From contig DJWC01000177.1 in NCBI GenBank assembly GCA_002441445.1, forward strand, positions 1 to 38,520: a stretch of DNA of 38,520 bases, given 5' to 3'. A program made the translations under genes and the position numbers. Of this stretch, positions 1-7,720 are shown in pieces. How positions within the stretch are numbered: position 1 is the stretch's first letter; every line of letters starts with the position of its first letter. The notes under the pieces were generated by a model that did not search any database, was not told where the DNA came from, and saw only the letters and a list, made by a program, of their open reading frames with translations. The DNA comes from Pusillimonas sp. UBA6240. Its GTDB lineage: Bacteria > Pseudomonadota > Gammaproteobacteria > Burkholderiales > Burkholderiaceae_B.

Positions 1-2
1 CC

Positions 3-302
3 AGCGCCTTCACCACCATGCTCGACGAAATGAATCACGGCGGTAAGATCGCCATGCTCGGCATACCGCCTGCCGGCTTCGGCATAGATTGGACCAAAGT
101 GATTTTCAAGGGCCTGGAAATCAAGGGTATTTATGGCCGCGAAATGTTCGAGACCTGGTACAAGATGGTGGCCATGCTGCAAAGCGGGCTGGATCTTGCG
201 CCCATCATCACGCACCGGTTTCCCGTCGCCGACTACCGCGCCGGCTTCGACGCCATGTTGTCCGGGCAGAGCGGCAAGGTGATACTTGACTGGGCGGCCT
301 GA
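3..302 (+). CDS. tdh: L-threonine 3-dehydrogenase, C-terminal part (partial)
   Basis: This is the last 99 residues of a zinc-dependent medium-chain dehydrogenase that oxidises L-threonine to 2-amino-3-ketobutyrate with NAD+, the first step of threonine conversion to glycine and acetyl-CoA. The frame is open from the window edge, so the start lies upstream. The visible part closely follows the end of E. coli Tdh: MLDxMNHGGKIAMLGIPP, then IDWTKVIFKGLEIKGIYGRE, then SGLDLAPIITHRF and a final GQSGKVIL. The catalytic zinc site and most of the Rossmann fold lie outside the window. The stop codon at 300-302 falls inside the possible upstream start region of the next gene. Identity is secure from the family-specific C-terminal block. 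Confidence 0.93.
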   Translation, partial: SAFTTMLDEMNHGGKIAMLGIPPAGFGIDWTKVIFKGLEIKGIYGREMFETWYKMVAMLQSGLDLAPIITHRFPVADYRAGFDAMLSGQSGKVILDWAA

Positions 303-345
303 CGCTGCGGGGCCTGGGCTGCGCCGGTCTGATCTTGCGCCCGAT

Positions 346-1311
346 ATGCCGCGGCCCGGCCTAGCGCGGCCCGGCCTGGCGCGGCCCGATGGTTTGAATG
401 CGGCGATCCGGGCTCCGCTGCCGATGCGCGGCGGCGTGGGTCCCAGCCGCGTGTATCTGCCCGAGGGTGATTGGGTCAGCTTGCTGGATTTCCTGCTGGA
501 ACGCTTTCCGCACGTTCCGCCCGATGTCCTGCGGGCCCGGCTGGCGCGCGGCGATATCGTCGATGCGGCCGGCCATGCGCAACGCCCGTCCAGCCCTTAT
601 ACGGCCCGGCGCTGGCTGTGGTATTACCGTGAAGTGTCGGCCGAAGCGCCCGTTCCTTTCGATCTGCCGGTGCTGTTTCGCGATGACTTGCTGGTGGCCG
701 TGGACAAGCCGCATTTCCTGGCCAGCATACCGGGCGGCCGCTATTTGCAGGAAACGGCATTGACACGGCTGCGGCGCGATCTGGACCTGCCCGAACTCAG
801 TCCCTTGCACCGGCTGGACCGCGATACGGCCGGCGTGCTGCTGTTTTGCTTGCGGCCCGAAAGCCGGGGAGCCTACCAGACGCTTTTTCAGACACACAAG
901 GTGGAAAAGGAATACGAGGCGCTGGCGCCATGGCGGGCCGAACTATCCTTGCCGCTGCTGCGGCGCAGCCGTCTTCGGCAGCGGACGGGGCACTTCACCA
1001 TGCAGGAAGTTCCGGGGGAGCCCAATAGCGCGACCCATATCGAATTGATGGCCGAGGAGCGCGGGCTGGGCCGCTACAGGCTGCGGCCGCATACCGGCCG
1101 CAAACACCAGTTGCGCGTCCACATGAGCGGGCTGGGCGTTCCGATTCGCAATGACGGCTTTTATCCGGAGCTATTGCCCTATGCCGAGCCGGACGACTTC
1201 AGCCGCCCCTTGCAATTGCTGGCCCGCGCCATCGAGTTCACCGACCCGCTCACCGGCGCCCGCAGGCGTTTCGAAAGCCGCCGGCGCCTGCAATGGCCGC
1301 CGGATGCTTGA
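346..1311 (+). CDS. RluA-family RNA pseudouridine synthase
   Basis: This enzyme isomerises uridine to pseudouridine in rRNA or tRNA; the target site cannot be told from sequence. The signature HRLDRDTAGVLLF lies at about residues 155-167, with the expected catalytic aspartate at D158. Further family blocks are VAVDKPHFL (about 118-125) and RPHTGRKHQLRVHM near the C-terminus. The start is uncertain. The frame is open from TTG 286, and ATG codons lie at 346 and 424, none with a good ribosome binding site. I prefer 346 because the family-like stretch PLPMRGGVGPSR begins just before the 424 codon. The first 13 residues come from a 15-bp tandem repeat (GLARP units) and may be expendable. The exact subfamily is unresolved. 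Confidence 0.85.
   Translation: MPRPGLARPGLARPDGLNAAIRAPLPMRGGVGPSRVYLPEGDWVSLLDFLLERFPHVPPDVLRARLARGDIVDAAGHAQRPSSPYTARRWLWYYREVSAEAPVPFDLPVLFRDDLLVAVDKPHFLASIPGGRYLQETALTRLRRDLDLPELSPLHRLDRDTAGVLLFCLRPESRGAYQTLFQTHKVEKEYEALAPWRAELSLPLLRRSRLRQRTGHFTMQEVPGEPNSATHIELMAEERGLGRYRLRPHTGRKHQLRVHMSGLGVPIRNDGFYPELLPYAEPDDFSRPLQLLARAIEFTDPLTGARRRFESRRRLQWPPDA
352..396 (+). repeat. 15-bp tandem repeat at the start of the pseudouridine synthase gene
   Basis: Two nearly identical 15-bp units (352-366 and 367-381, reading cggcccggcctRgcg) are followed by a decayed third unit (382-396). In frame they encode RPGLA RPGLA RPDGL. They lie in the poorly conserved N-terminal extension of the pseudouridine synthase. 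Confidence 0.8.
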
Positions 1312-1319
1312 AGCGGCGG

Positions 1320-1337
1320 AACCCGTTCTGCCGGGTT
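1320..1337. terminator. Possible hairpin between convergent genes
   Basis: A perfect 6-bp inverted repeat, AACCCG and CGGGTT with a 6-nt loop, lies just after the pseudouridine synthase stop codon and before the asparaginase stop codon on the other strand. The position suits a terminator serving one or both convergent genes, but there is no clear run of T after the stem, so it is only a weak candidate. Confidence 0.3.
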
Positions 1338-1399
1338 TGCGCTTGGTCGAGCAAGCCGGCGCGTTCGAGCGAATGTGCGGACCCGCCCGACGGCACGCG

Positions 1400-2389
1400 C
1401 TAATAATTGTCGAAGCAGGACTGGATGAAGGCCCGGTCCCGTGCCGCCGTCAGGGCGAGCATCAGCAGGATGCGCGCCTTCTGAGGGTTTAGCGCGGCGG
1501 CGCAGACCAGGCCGCGGCGCGTGTCGATGGGGCTGGGCGTCACCACGCCGGCTCCCGTACGGCTGCTGCGCACGCAGACGATCTTGTTCCTGGCCGCCAG
1601 CCGCAAGCCTTTTTCAGCTTGCGGCGACAGGCTGCCGTTGCCGGTGCCCGCCACCACGATGCCTTGCACGCCCGCCTGTATGGATGCTTCATACAGATGC
1701 AGGCCGGCGTCCTGGTGATCGTAGAGAATGTCCACCCTGGGCAGCAGTTTGATTCCGTCCAGGCTGAAGCGCGGCCTCGCCTCCGCTTCGGCGGGAAGGT
1801 AATAGAGCTCGAGGCGGCCGTCGGCGATCTGGCCCAGGCAGCCCTGCGCCGGCGCCGCGAAGGCCCCGGCCAGCGTAGTGTGGCGCTTGCTGATGTAGCG
1901 CGCGGCGTGGAGGGTATCGTCCAGCACCGCCAGCACGCCCAGGCCGCGGACACGGGGGTGCGTGGCGGCCAGCACGGCGTTGTACAGGTTGAGCGGGCCG
2001 TCGGCGCTGAGCGCCGAGGCGGGGCGCATGGCGCCGGTCAGCACGACCGGCTTGGGGCTTTGCTTCAAGGTCAGGTCGAGGAAGCAGGCCGTTTCCTCCA
2101 GTGTGTCGGTGCCATGCGTAATGACGACGGCCTGCACGGCGGGATCGGCCAAGGCCTTGTCGACCCGAGCGGCCAGTTTCAGCAGCATTTTCCCGCTCAT
2201 GGCGCGGCTGTCCACGTTCAATACCTGGCGGGCCCGTATATGAGCCAAGGTCGTAATGTCGGGCACCGCGGCCAGCAAGTCGTCGACGCTTTGGCTCAGG
2301 GCGTAGCCCGACATGGCGGTCGAAGCCGCCGCGGTCGAAGCAATGGTGCCTCCCGTGGCCAGCAGGGCGATAGTGGGCAGCTCGGACAT
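1400..2389 (-). CDS. L-asparaginase (type II-like sequence, no signal peptide)
   Basis: It hydrolyses L-asparagine to aspartate and ammonia. The 329-residue protein has both active-site blocks: ATGGTIAS at residues 11-18, where T15 matches the nucleophile T12 of E. coli AnsB, and HGTDTLEET at 92-100, where T94 and D95 match T89 and D90. GAMRP and a C-terminal LNPQKARILL also match the AnsB type. Type II enzymes are usually periplasmic, but this one begins MSELPTIALLATGG with no signal peptide, so it is probably cytoplasmic. The frame is open to a TTG at 2443; I chose ATG 2389 because it places the first beta strand where the family has it. It lies 106 bp downstream of rpoN in the same direction, but nothing links the two functionally. 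Confidence 0.9.
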   Translation of the reverse strand: MSELPTIALLATGGTIASTAAASTAMSGYALSQSVDDLLAAVPDITTLAHIRARQVLNVDSRAMSGKMLLKLAARVDKALADPAVQAVVITHGTDTLEETACFLDLTLKQSPKPVVLTGAMRPASALSADGPLNLYNAVLAATHPRVRGLGVLAVLDDTLHAARYISKRHTTLAGAFAAPAQGCLGQIADGRLELYYLPAEAEARPRFSLDGIKLLPRVDILYDHQDAGLHLYEASIQAGVQGIVVAGTGNGSLSPQAEKGLRLAARNKIVCVRSSRTGAGVVTPSPIDTRRGLVCAAALNPQKARILLMLALTAARDRAFIQSCFDNY

Positions 2390-2495
2390 GCAGTCGGTTT
2401 CCGGATGGTGGCCAGCCAGGCTGGTGCTGGAGAGGTGGTCCAAAACGCTGCATTTTAGCCTTGGGGCTTGTGGACGCCAAAGGACATCGGCGTTA

Positions 2496-4025
2496 TCAAG
2501 GCGCGCGGCGCAGTTCCGCGGGAGGGTATTTGATCTGCGCGCGGTACTTGGACACGGTGCGGCGCGCCACGATCACCCCTTCGCGCTCCAGCTTGCTGGC
2601 CAGCATCACATCCGATAAGGGTTCGCGCGGGTCTTCGGCCTCTATCATTTCCTGGATAAGGGCGCGCACCGCCACCGCCGAGCATGTGCCGCCCGAACGG
2701 GTGGCCAGCTCGCGCGAGAAGAAATGCTTGAATTCATATACTCCGCGCGGCGATGCCAGGTATTTGTTGCTCGTCGCCCGCGATACCGTGGACTCATGCA
2801 TGCCCAACTCTTCGGCGATTTCGCTCAGCATCATCGGCCGCAAGGCGATTTCCCCATAGTCGAAAAAAGTCTGCTGACGGGCGACGATGGCTTGCGCCAC
2901 GCGTTGGATGGTGCTGCTGCGCTGTTCCAGGCTGCGCATGAGCCAGCGCGCTTCCTGCAAGGCTTGCGCCATGGGGCCGCGATCGCTGTAGCGGGTTTCG
3001 CGGAATAGCTGCGCATACAGATTGTTCAAGCGCGCCTGGGGCACGGCATCGGTATTGGTGAACGCCACCCAAAGCTTGCCGACTTTGCGCACCACCACGT
3101 CCGGCACGACATAGCAGGAAGGGTCGATGGCCGTATAGCTCGCGCCCGGCCGGGGATCGAGCTTGCGTATCAACAGGCCCGCTTCCTGGGCCTCTTCGGG
3201 CTTGACGCCCAAGAGGCGCGCCAAACCCGCGTAATCGGACCGGCCCAGGCGATCCAGGTGATCCTGGGCGATGGCCAGCGCCAGGTCCACGCCGGGCGTA
3301 TCGGCGGGCAGCGCTTTCAATTGCAGCGCGAGGCACTCGGACAGGCTGCGCGCGGCGATACCCGGTTTGCCGGCCTGCTGGACCAGGCGCAGGGCAACTT
3401 CCCACTCTTCCGCGCTGGGAGGCGGTGAAAATTGTTCGGGCCCCGCCAGTTCAGTCGGCGGCACTCGCAGATAGCCGTCATCGTCGATCGCTTCAATGAT
3501 GAATTGCACCAGGCAGCGGTCGCGTTCGCTGAGCTGATAGCTGCATAAATTGCTTTCCAGGGCATCTTGCAAGGTCGTGGTTTCGCGCGCCCATTGGCCG
3601 ACATCCGTATCGGCCGGGCCGGCGCCGCGGCTGGTGGGATAGTCGCCCGAGTAGCCGGTGCCGCCATCCGGCGCGCCGGACTCCAGATACTGGGGCGCGG
3701 GCGCGTCCGCGGTGACGGCGGCATCGGCGCCATCCGCTCCGTCGGAGCGCAGCTTCATCGCGGAGGCCTCGTCCGCATGATCCAGTCCTTCCGGCGCATG
3801 CGCATCCAGAACTCCGGCCGGCGCGGCTTTGCCCGCCAAAGCATCGGGCGTGGCGCTGCCGGACGCATCTTCTTGCTCTTCCAGGAAGGGGTTGTTGGCG
3901 ATGGCCTCCACGACCTCGCGGCTGAAATCCAGCGTGGACATCTGCAACAGCTTGACGGATTGCTGCAAGCGGGGCGTCAGCGTCATTTGCTGGCGGACCT
4001 GTAACTCATAAGTCATTTGCGGCAC
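2496..4025 (-). CDS. rpoN: RNA polymerase sigma-54 factor
   Basis: Sigma-54 binds core polymerase and recognises -24/-12 promoters, which it opens only with an ATP-driven activator. Region I is visible at the N-terminus (MTYELQVRQQMTLTPRLQQS, continuing SVKLLQMSTLDF), followed by an acidic variable region II, the core-binding part, a helix-turn-helix (LSEIAEELGMHESTVSRATS) and the diagnostic RpoN box ARRTVSKYR at about residues 487-495, 14 residues from the end. The usual box is ARRTVAKYR, so one conservative change is present. AGGGAG lies 7 nt before GTG 4025, which I take as the start; ATG 4016 is the alternative and loses three residues. The usual partners lptB, hpf and ptsN are not adjacent, which suggests a non-canonical and perhaps second rpoN copy. 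A -24/-12 element at 4076-4091 points to self-activation. Confidence 0.95.
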   Translation of the reverse strand: MPQMTYELQVRQQMTLTPRLQQSVKLLQMSTLDFSREVVEAIANNPFLEEQEDASGSATPDALAGKAAPAGVLDAHAPEGLDHADEASAMKLRSDGADGADAAVTADAPAPQYLESGAPDGGTGYSGDYPTSRGAGPADTDVGQWARETTTLQDALESNLCSYQLSERDRCLVQFIIEAIDDDGYLRVPPTELAGPEQFSPPPSAEEWEVALRLVQQAGKPGIAARSLSECLALQLKALPADTPGVDLALAIAQDHLDRLGRSDYAGLARLLGVKPEEAQEAGLLIRKLDPRPGASYTAIDPSCYVVPDVVVRKVGKLWVAFTNTDAVPQARLNNLYAQLFRETRYSDRGPMAQALQEARWLMRSLEQRSSTIQRVAQAIVARQQTFFDYGEIALRPMMLSEIAEELGMHESTVSRATSNKYLASPRGVYEFKHFFSRELATRSGGTCSAVAVRALIQEMIEAEDPREPLSDVMLASKLEREGVIVARRTVSKYRAQIKYPPAELRRAP

Positions 4026-4075
4026 TTCGTGTCTCCCTATTCGAGTTGATTGTTGAACACGCACTTCTAGTTCCA

Positions 4076-4091
4076 CGCAATATCCATGCCA
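4076..4091 (-). promoter_or_regulatory. Candidate sigma-54 promoter before rpoN
   Basis: On the minus strand the sequence reads TGGCATGGATATTGCG. The GG (4090-4089) and GC (4078-4077) are separated by exactly 10 nt, against the consensus TGGCACG-N4-TTGCW. Transcription would start near 4065, giving a leader of about 40 nt to the rpoN start. It implies that sigma-54 drives its own gene. This is a sequence match only. Confidence 0.65.
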
Positions 4092-4305
4092 GCTTGTGAG
4101 GCCTTCGGGCGGTATGTATCCGCTCGTTTCCGGAACGCCGATGCACCCGGCCTTACGGGCCCTTGCGTCGTATCAAAATGTGTCGACGCGGGCGGCCGCC
4201 GGCTGTAAGCCTTGTTCCGGCATGTATGCGAACTAGACAAATTACCGACCCATGTAAGAAGTGCCGCGGGCGCATCCGCGGGTGTCGCCGCAATGAAAAG
4301 CGGTA

Positions 4306-4322
4306 GCGGCACAGGGTTTGCT
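4306..4322 (+). promoter_or_regulatory. Candidate sigma-54 promoter for the glycan operon
   Basis: The sequence GCGGCACAGGGTTTGCT has GG at 4308-4309 and GC at 4320-4321, exactly 10 nt apart. GGCAC and TTGCT match the consensus fully. The predicted start site is near 4333, about 33 nt before the GTG start of the BON-domain gene. Confidence 0.72.
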
Positions 4323-4365
4323 ATTGCCGGGCAGACCTTCAGCAATCCAGACCAAGGAGAAAGCG

Positions 4366-5328
4366 GTGAACGACGATCAAGCACGACGCAGGCGCTCTGG
4401 CGATCATGATTTTCCACGCGGCCATGACGATGATTCCTTCAATGACCAGCGCAACCCGCAGCCGGGTCTGGGCAACCGCCCGCGGCATTGGCAGGGCCGC
4501 GGGACGGGCGAGCGCGGGCCTTGGCACGACGAGCCGGAATTCGACCGGCGCTACCCCGCCGGCCCAGGCAACCAATATGGCCGGGCGGGAGATTACGGCC
4601 GCGGCCATGGACATGCAGCCGAATCCGAACCATACGGTGGTTCGGGGCGCGGCGGTCCGGGGCGCTCCAGCCAGGGGCGCGCAAGCCCGCAATATGCGGA
4701 CGAGGACTTCGGCCGCGGCCGGGAAGAAATGAGGGACGAAGGCTATGCGGGACGCGGCTACCCGCGCGAGCATGTACACCAGCAGGACGAATTGCTGCCA
4801 GGCCGGCGCTTCGGCGGCCGGCATCCCGGCGGCGATTGGCGCTCGGATGATTGGCGCTCCGACGATTGGTCTCCCGGTGGCCGGCACTCCGGTGGCCGGC
4901 ACTCCGGTGGCCAGCGTCCCGGCGGCCAGCATTTCGGCGCGCACAACATAGGCCCTGATGAAAGGCTGTACAGCCGCAGCGCGGACCCGGGCCAAAGCAG
5001 CTATGGCGGCTTCAGGAACGAAGACACGCGCTATCAGGCGCAGCAGGAACCGCGCCAGCAGCGCATTCTGCCCAAGGGTTATACGCGATCCGACGAACGG
5101 TTGCGGGAAGACGTGTGCGAACGCCTGGCCCATAGCGGCCTGGATGTCGGCGATGTGTCCGTATCGGTGTCCGAAGGCAGGGTGACGCTGGAAGGCGCCG
5201 TCAAGGACCGCGCCAGCAAGCACGCCATAGAAAACTGCGTCGATGACTGCCTGGGCGTGCAGGACATCGACAACAGAATACGCGTGAATCGAGACGGCGG
5301 CGGCAAGCCGGTATCCATTGGAGCATGA
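4366..5328 (+). CDS. BON-domain protein with long low-complexity N-terminus
   Basis: First gene of the glycan operon, 320 residues. Residues 1 to about 235 are very rich in Gly, Arg, His, Asp and Ser and are probably disordered. The C-terminal part (about 246-311) is a BON domain: LREDVCERLAHSG, then VSVSEGRVTLEGAVKDR, then GVQDIDNRIRV. The preceding KGYTRSDERLREDVCERL is typical of stress-associated BON proteins. BON domains are thought to bind phospholipid or polysaccharide surfaces and are often found in envelope or osmotic-stress proteins. No signal peptide is visible, so location is unclear. GTG 4366 is chosen because AAGGAG lies 6 nt upstream. Two adjacent 15-bp tandem arrays (4834-4935) encode DWRSD and GGRHS units. 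The stop codon abuts the glycosyltransferase start. Its exact role is unknown. Confidence 0.82.
   Translation: MNDDQARRRRSGDHDFPRGHDDDSFNDQRNPQPGLGNRPRHWQGRGTGERGPWHDEPEFDRRYPAGPGNQYGRAGDYGRGHGHAAESEPYGGSGRGGPGRSSQGRASPQYADEDFGRGREEMRDEGYAGRGYPREHVHQQDELLPGRRFGGRHPGGDWRSDDWRSDDWSPGGRHSGGRHSGGQRPGGQHFGAHNIGPDERLYSRSADPGQSSYGGFRNEDTRYQAQQEPRQQRILPKGYTRSDERLREDVCERLAHSGLDVGDVSVSVSEGRVTLEGAVKDRASKHAIENCVDDCLGVQDIDNRIRVNRDGGGKPVSIGA
4834..4935 (+). repeat. Two adjoining 15-bp tandem arrays in the BON-domain gene
   Basis: The first array has units at 4834, 4849 and 4864 (gattggcgctcSgaY, the last one decayed), encoding DWRSD DWRSD DWSPG. The second has units at 4876, 4891, 4906 and 4921 (ggtggccggcactcc, decaying), encoding GGRHS GGRHS GGQRP GGQHF. 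The two arrays meet at 4876-4878. An exact copy of the second unit recurs at 6892-6906 in a different reading frame. Confidence 0.88.
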
Positions 5329-5330
5329 TC

Positions 5331-6842
5331 ATGAAGATAGCCATCGTCAGCGAACATGCTTCCCCCATCGCGCAGGCCGGCGGAGTGGACAGCGGCGGCC
5401 AGAATATCTATGTGGCGCATGTCGCCCGCCAATTGGCGCTGCTGGGCCATAGCGTCGACGTCTTCACCCGCCTGGACAGCCCCTACCTCCCGGTCGAAAT
5501 AGAATGGAATGGCGGCGAGTGCGGAAGCGCACATAACGGCACGCATAACGGCATGCGCAGTGGGACGCATAAGGGCGCGGCCAGCGGCATATGCAACGGC
5601 AACAGCGGTGGCGTGCGCATCGTGCACGTGCCGGCGGGCCCGGCCCGTGCCATCCCCAAGGAGAACCTGCTGCCCTATATGGGCGACTTCGCCTCGTACA
5701 TGGAGCGCTATTTCGCAAGCAGCGATGAAGCCTATGACTTGATACACGCCAATTTCTTCATGTCCGCCCTGGCCAGCCTGCCTGTGGCGCGCAGTGCCGG
5801 GATTCCGCTGGCCGTGACTTTCCATGCATTGGGGCGCGTGCGGCGCATGCATCAGGCCGGCGCCGATCTTTTCCCCGATTCCCGATTCGAGATCGAAGAC
5901 GAGATCGTCCGCTGCGCCGATCGCATCATCGCGGAGTGCCCGGAAGACCGGCATGACCTGATCAATCTGTACGGCGCGCAGCCCGAGCGCATCAGCATGG
6001 TGCCTTGCGGTTTCGATGAAGACGAGATGCGGCCGATGGACGCGGCCCAAGCGCGCCAGCGCCTGGGCTGGGACCCGGACGCATTCTATCTTTTGCAGCT
6101 CGGGCGCATGGTGCCGCGCAAGGGCGTGGACAACGTCATACGGGCGCTGGCGCGCTTGCGCAATACGCATGGCGTCAACGCGCGGCTTTGCGTGGTGGGC
6201 GGCAATGCCGCCAATCCATCGGAAGAAGACACGCCCGAGCTGGGGCGCCTGCGCGGCATCGCGGAGGAAGAGGGCGTGGCGCAGTTCGTTGAGTTTGCCG
6301 GCCGGCGCGGCCGCAACCAGCTGTGCCGCTATTACTGCGCCGCCGATGTTTTTGTCACCACCCCATGGTACGAGCCCTTCGGCATCACGCCGGTGGAGGC
6401 CATGGCTTGCGCGAAGCCGGTGGTGGGCTCGGATACGGGCGGCATACGCTACACGGTGGTCGACGGCAAGACGGGTTTCCTCGTGCCGCCCAAAGACCCC
6501 GACGCACTGGCCGGGAAACTGAACATCCTGGCTTCCGATCGAGCCTTGGCGCGCAGCATGGGCTTGGCGGGCAGGCAGCGCTCAATGCGTCTTTTCACCT
6601 GGCCGCAAGTGGGCAAACAGCTGGCGGGCATCTTCCAGGAGATGGCGGCCGCGCATGCGGTGGTCCCGCATGCGCGCCTGGACCTGCGGGATGAGATCAG
6701 CCGCAAGGCGGGCCTGCGGCCAGCCGGCCTTCTGGACGCCCGCCGCGGGGATGCCCGCCACGGGGACCCCCGTCGCGGGAAACCAGACGCCCGGACGCCC
6801 GGCATGTTGCTCGGCGGCGCCGTGCATACCGACTTGGCTTGA
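5331..6842 (+). CDS. GT4-family glycosyltransferase
   Basis: A 503-residue GT-B-fold retaining glycosyltransferase, probably cytoplasmic, that moves a sugar from a nucleotide-sugar donor to an unknown acceptor. The N-terminal domain opens MKIAIVSEHASP and carries GGVDSGGQNIYVAHVARQL, which resembles sucrose-phosphate-synthase-like GT4 enzymes. The donor site is EPFGITPVE at about 348-356, the E-x7-E motif of GT4, followed by GSDTGGIRYTV and GKTGFLVPP. ATG 5331 is preferred because GGAG lies 7 nt upstream; ATG 5325 overlaps the previous stop codon and is too close to that site. Two low-complexity parts look inserted: HNGT-type repeats (about residues 68-83) and an Arg/Gly-rich tail built on 15-bp units. 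Donor and acceptor cannot be named. Confidence 0.88.
   Translation: MKIAIVSEHASPIAQAGGVDSGGQNIYVAHVARQLALLGHSVDVFTRLDSPYLPVEIEWNGGECGSAHNGTHNGMRSGTHKGAASGICNGNSGGVRIVHVPAGPARAIPKENLLPYMGDFASYMERYFASSDEAYDLIHANFFMSALASLPVARSAGIPLAVTFHALGRVRRMHQAGADLFPDSRFEIEDEIVRCADRIIAECPEDRHDLINLYGAQPERISMVPCGFDEDEMRPMDAAQARQRLGWDPDAFYLLQLGRMVPRKGVDNVIRALARLRNTHGVNARLCVVGGNAANPSEEDTPELGRLRGIAEEEGVAQFVEFAGRRGRNQLCRYYCAADVFVTTPWYEPFGITPVEAMACAKPVVGSDTGGIRYTVVDGKTGFLVPPKDPDALAGKLNILASDRALARSMGLAGRQRSMRLFTWPQVGKQLAGIFQEMAAAHAVVPHARLDLRDEISRKAGLRPAGLLDARRGDARHGDPRRGKPDARTPGMLLGGAVHTDLA
5532..5579 (+). repeat. 12-bp tandem repeat in the GT4 gene
   Basis: Four 12-bp units at 5532, 5544, 5556 and 5568 encode HNGT HNGM RSGT HKGA. 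The first two differ at one base; the last two are decayed. They sit in a surface insertion of the N-terminal domain that ends before the conserved VRIVHVPAGPARAIPKENL. Confidence 0.75.
6738..6782 (+). repeat. 15-bp tandem repeat in the GT4 C-terminal tail
   Basis: Three 15-bp units start at 6738, 6753 and 6768 and encode ARRGD ARHGD PRRGK. They lie beyond the conserved glycosyltransferase domain. Confidence 0.75.
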
Positions 6843-6868
6843 CACAAACCACAGGGAGAGGAAGCACC

Positions 6869-7720
6869 ATGGATGTTTATGATCTCGATCCGGTGGCCGG
6901 CACTCCGGCGGCCGGCGCCCAGACAGGCGCAAGCCTCGCCAACAATTCGAAATCGGCCGCCGGAACGCCGGCCGCCCGCCCTCGCGGCGAGCCGGCCCGC
7001 TACGACACGCTGGAAGGCCGCGTCGTCCTGGTGACGGGCGCGGGACGCGGTTTGGGCGCCGCGATCTGCGAAACGCTTGCGGCGGAAGGCGCGCACGTGG
7101 CGGCTTTGGACATCGACGAAAGCGCCGCGGCAAGCGTGGCGGAGCGCTGCAATACGGGGCCCGGGCGGGCGCGCGCCTTCAAGCTGGACGTAGGCGACGA
7201 GGCGCAGGTGCGCGAGGCGCTCCGGCAAGTCGCGTCCGCATTCGGCCGCCTGGACGCCGTCGTCAACAACGCCGGCATAGACGTCACGGTGGGCATCCGC
7301 GAATTGAGCAGCGCCGATTGGGAACGGGTGATACGCACCAACCTGACCGGCCCCTTCCTGATGGCCAAGCACTGCCTGGAATACCTGGCGCCCGGCGGGC
7401 ACATTGTCAATATCGCTTCGACCGCCGCCCGCCGCGCCTGGCCCAATGCCAGCGTCTACCACGCCAGCAAATGGGGCCTCCTGGGATTGAGCCATGCGCT
7501 GCACGCCGAACTGCGCGGCGGCGGCGTCAAGGTGACGGCCCTGATCGCGGGCGGCATGCGCACGCCGTTTTTGCTGGACCGCTTTCCCGACATCGACGTC
7601 GGCCTGCTGCAGGATCCCATGAACGTGGCGCGGACGCTGCGGTTCGTCCTGACTCAGCCGCCGGAAACCGTGATTCCGGAGCTCATGGTCCTGCCGATGA
7701 AAGAAACATCATGGCCATGA
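6869..7720 (+). CDS. Short-chain dehydrogenase/reductase (SDR)
   Basis: A 283-residue NAD(P)-dependent oxidoreductase of the classical SDR type. It shows the cofactor loop TGAGRGLG (residues 56-63), NNAG in the middle, and the catalytic set S184, Y197 and K201 (YHASK), with the usual 13-residue spacing from Ser to Tyr. In this operon it probably modifies a sugar or sugar nucleotide, but the substrate is unknown. ATG 6869 follows GGGAGAGGA by about 6 nt, after a 26-bp gap from the GT4 gene. The first 48 or so residues are an Ala/Gly/Pro-rich extension absent from ordinary SDRs; it includes one copy of the 15-bp unit that also occurs in the BON-domain gene. The gene overlaps the next one by 10 bp. 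Confidence 0.88.
   Translation: MDVYDLDPVAGTPAAGAQTGASLANNSKSAAGTPAARPRGEPARYDTLEGRVVLVTGAGRGLGAAICETLAAEGAHVAALDIDESAAASVAERCNTGPGRARAFKLDVGDEAQVREALRQVASAFGRLDAVVNNAGIDVTVGIRELSSADWERVIRTNLTGPFLMAKHCLEYLAPGGHIVNIASTAARRAWPNASVYHASKWGLLGLSHALHAELRGGGVKVTALIAGGMRTPFLLDRFPDIDVGLLQDPMNVARTLRFVLTQPPETVIPELMVLPMKETSWP

Larger units (their letters stand above)
4026..4365. other. Divergent intergenic region between rpoN and the glycan operon
   Basis: These 340 bp hold no convincing gene. They contain two outward-facing -24/-12 elements, at 4076-4091 (minus) and 4306-4322 (plus). Between them is an inverted repeat GCGTCG (4165-4170) and CGACGC (4184-4189), 19 bp centre to centre, at about -110 from the predicted rpoN start site and -155 from the operon start site. 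That is a normal distance for an activator binding site, so it could serve both promoters, but nothing proves it. Confidence 0.5.

Noticed and set aside
2441..2443. TTG 2443 as the asparaginase start
   Set aside because: It adds 18 unconserved residues before the first beta strand and has no ribosome binding site; ATG 2389 fits the family better.
4017..4076. An N-terminally longer RpoN starting at GTG 4076
   Set aside because: It has no ribosome binding site, the extra residues precede conserved region I, and the GTG lies on the -12 side of the predicted promoter, upstream of the predicted transcript start.
4834..4935. Tandem repeats as a possible CRISPR-like or attachment-site array
   Set aside because: Units are 15 bp with no spacers, stay in frame within one protein, and no cas or recombinase gene is present.
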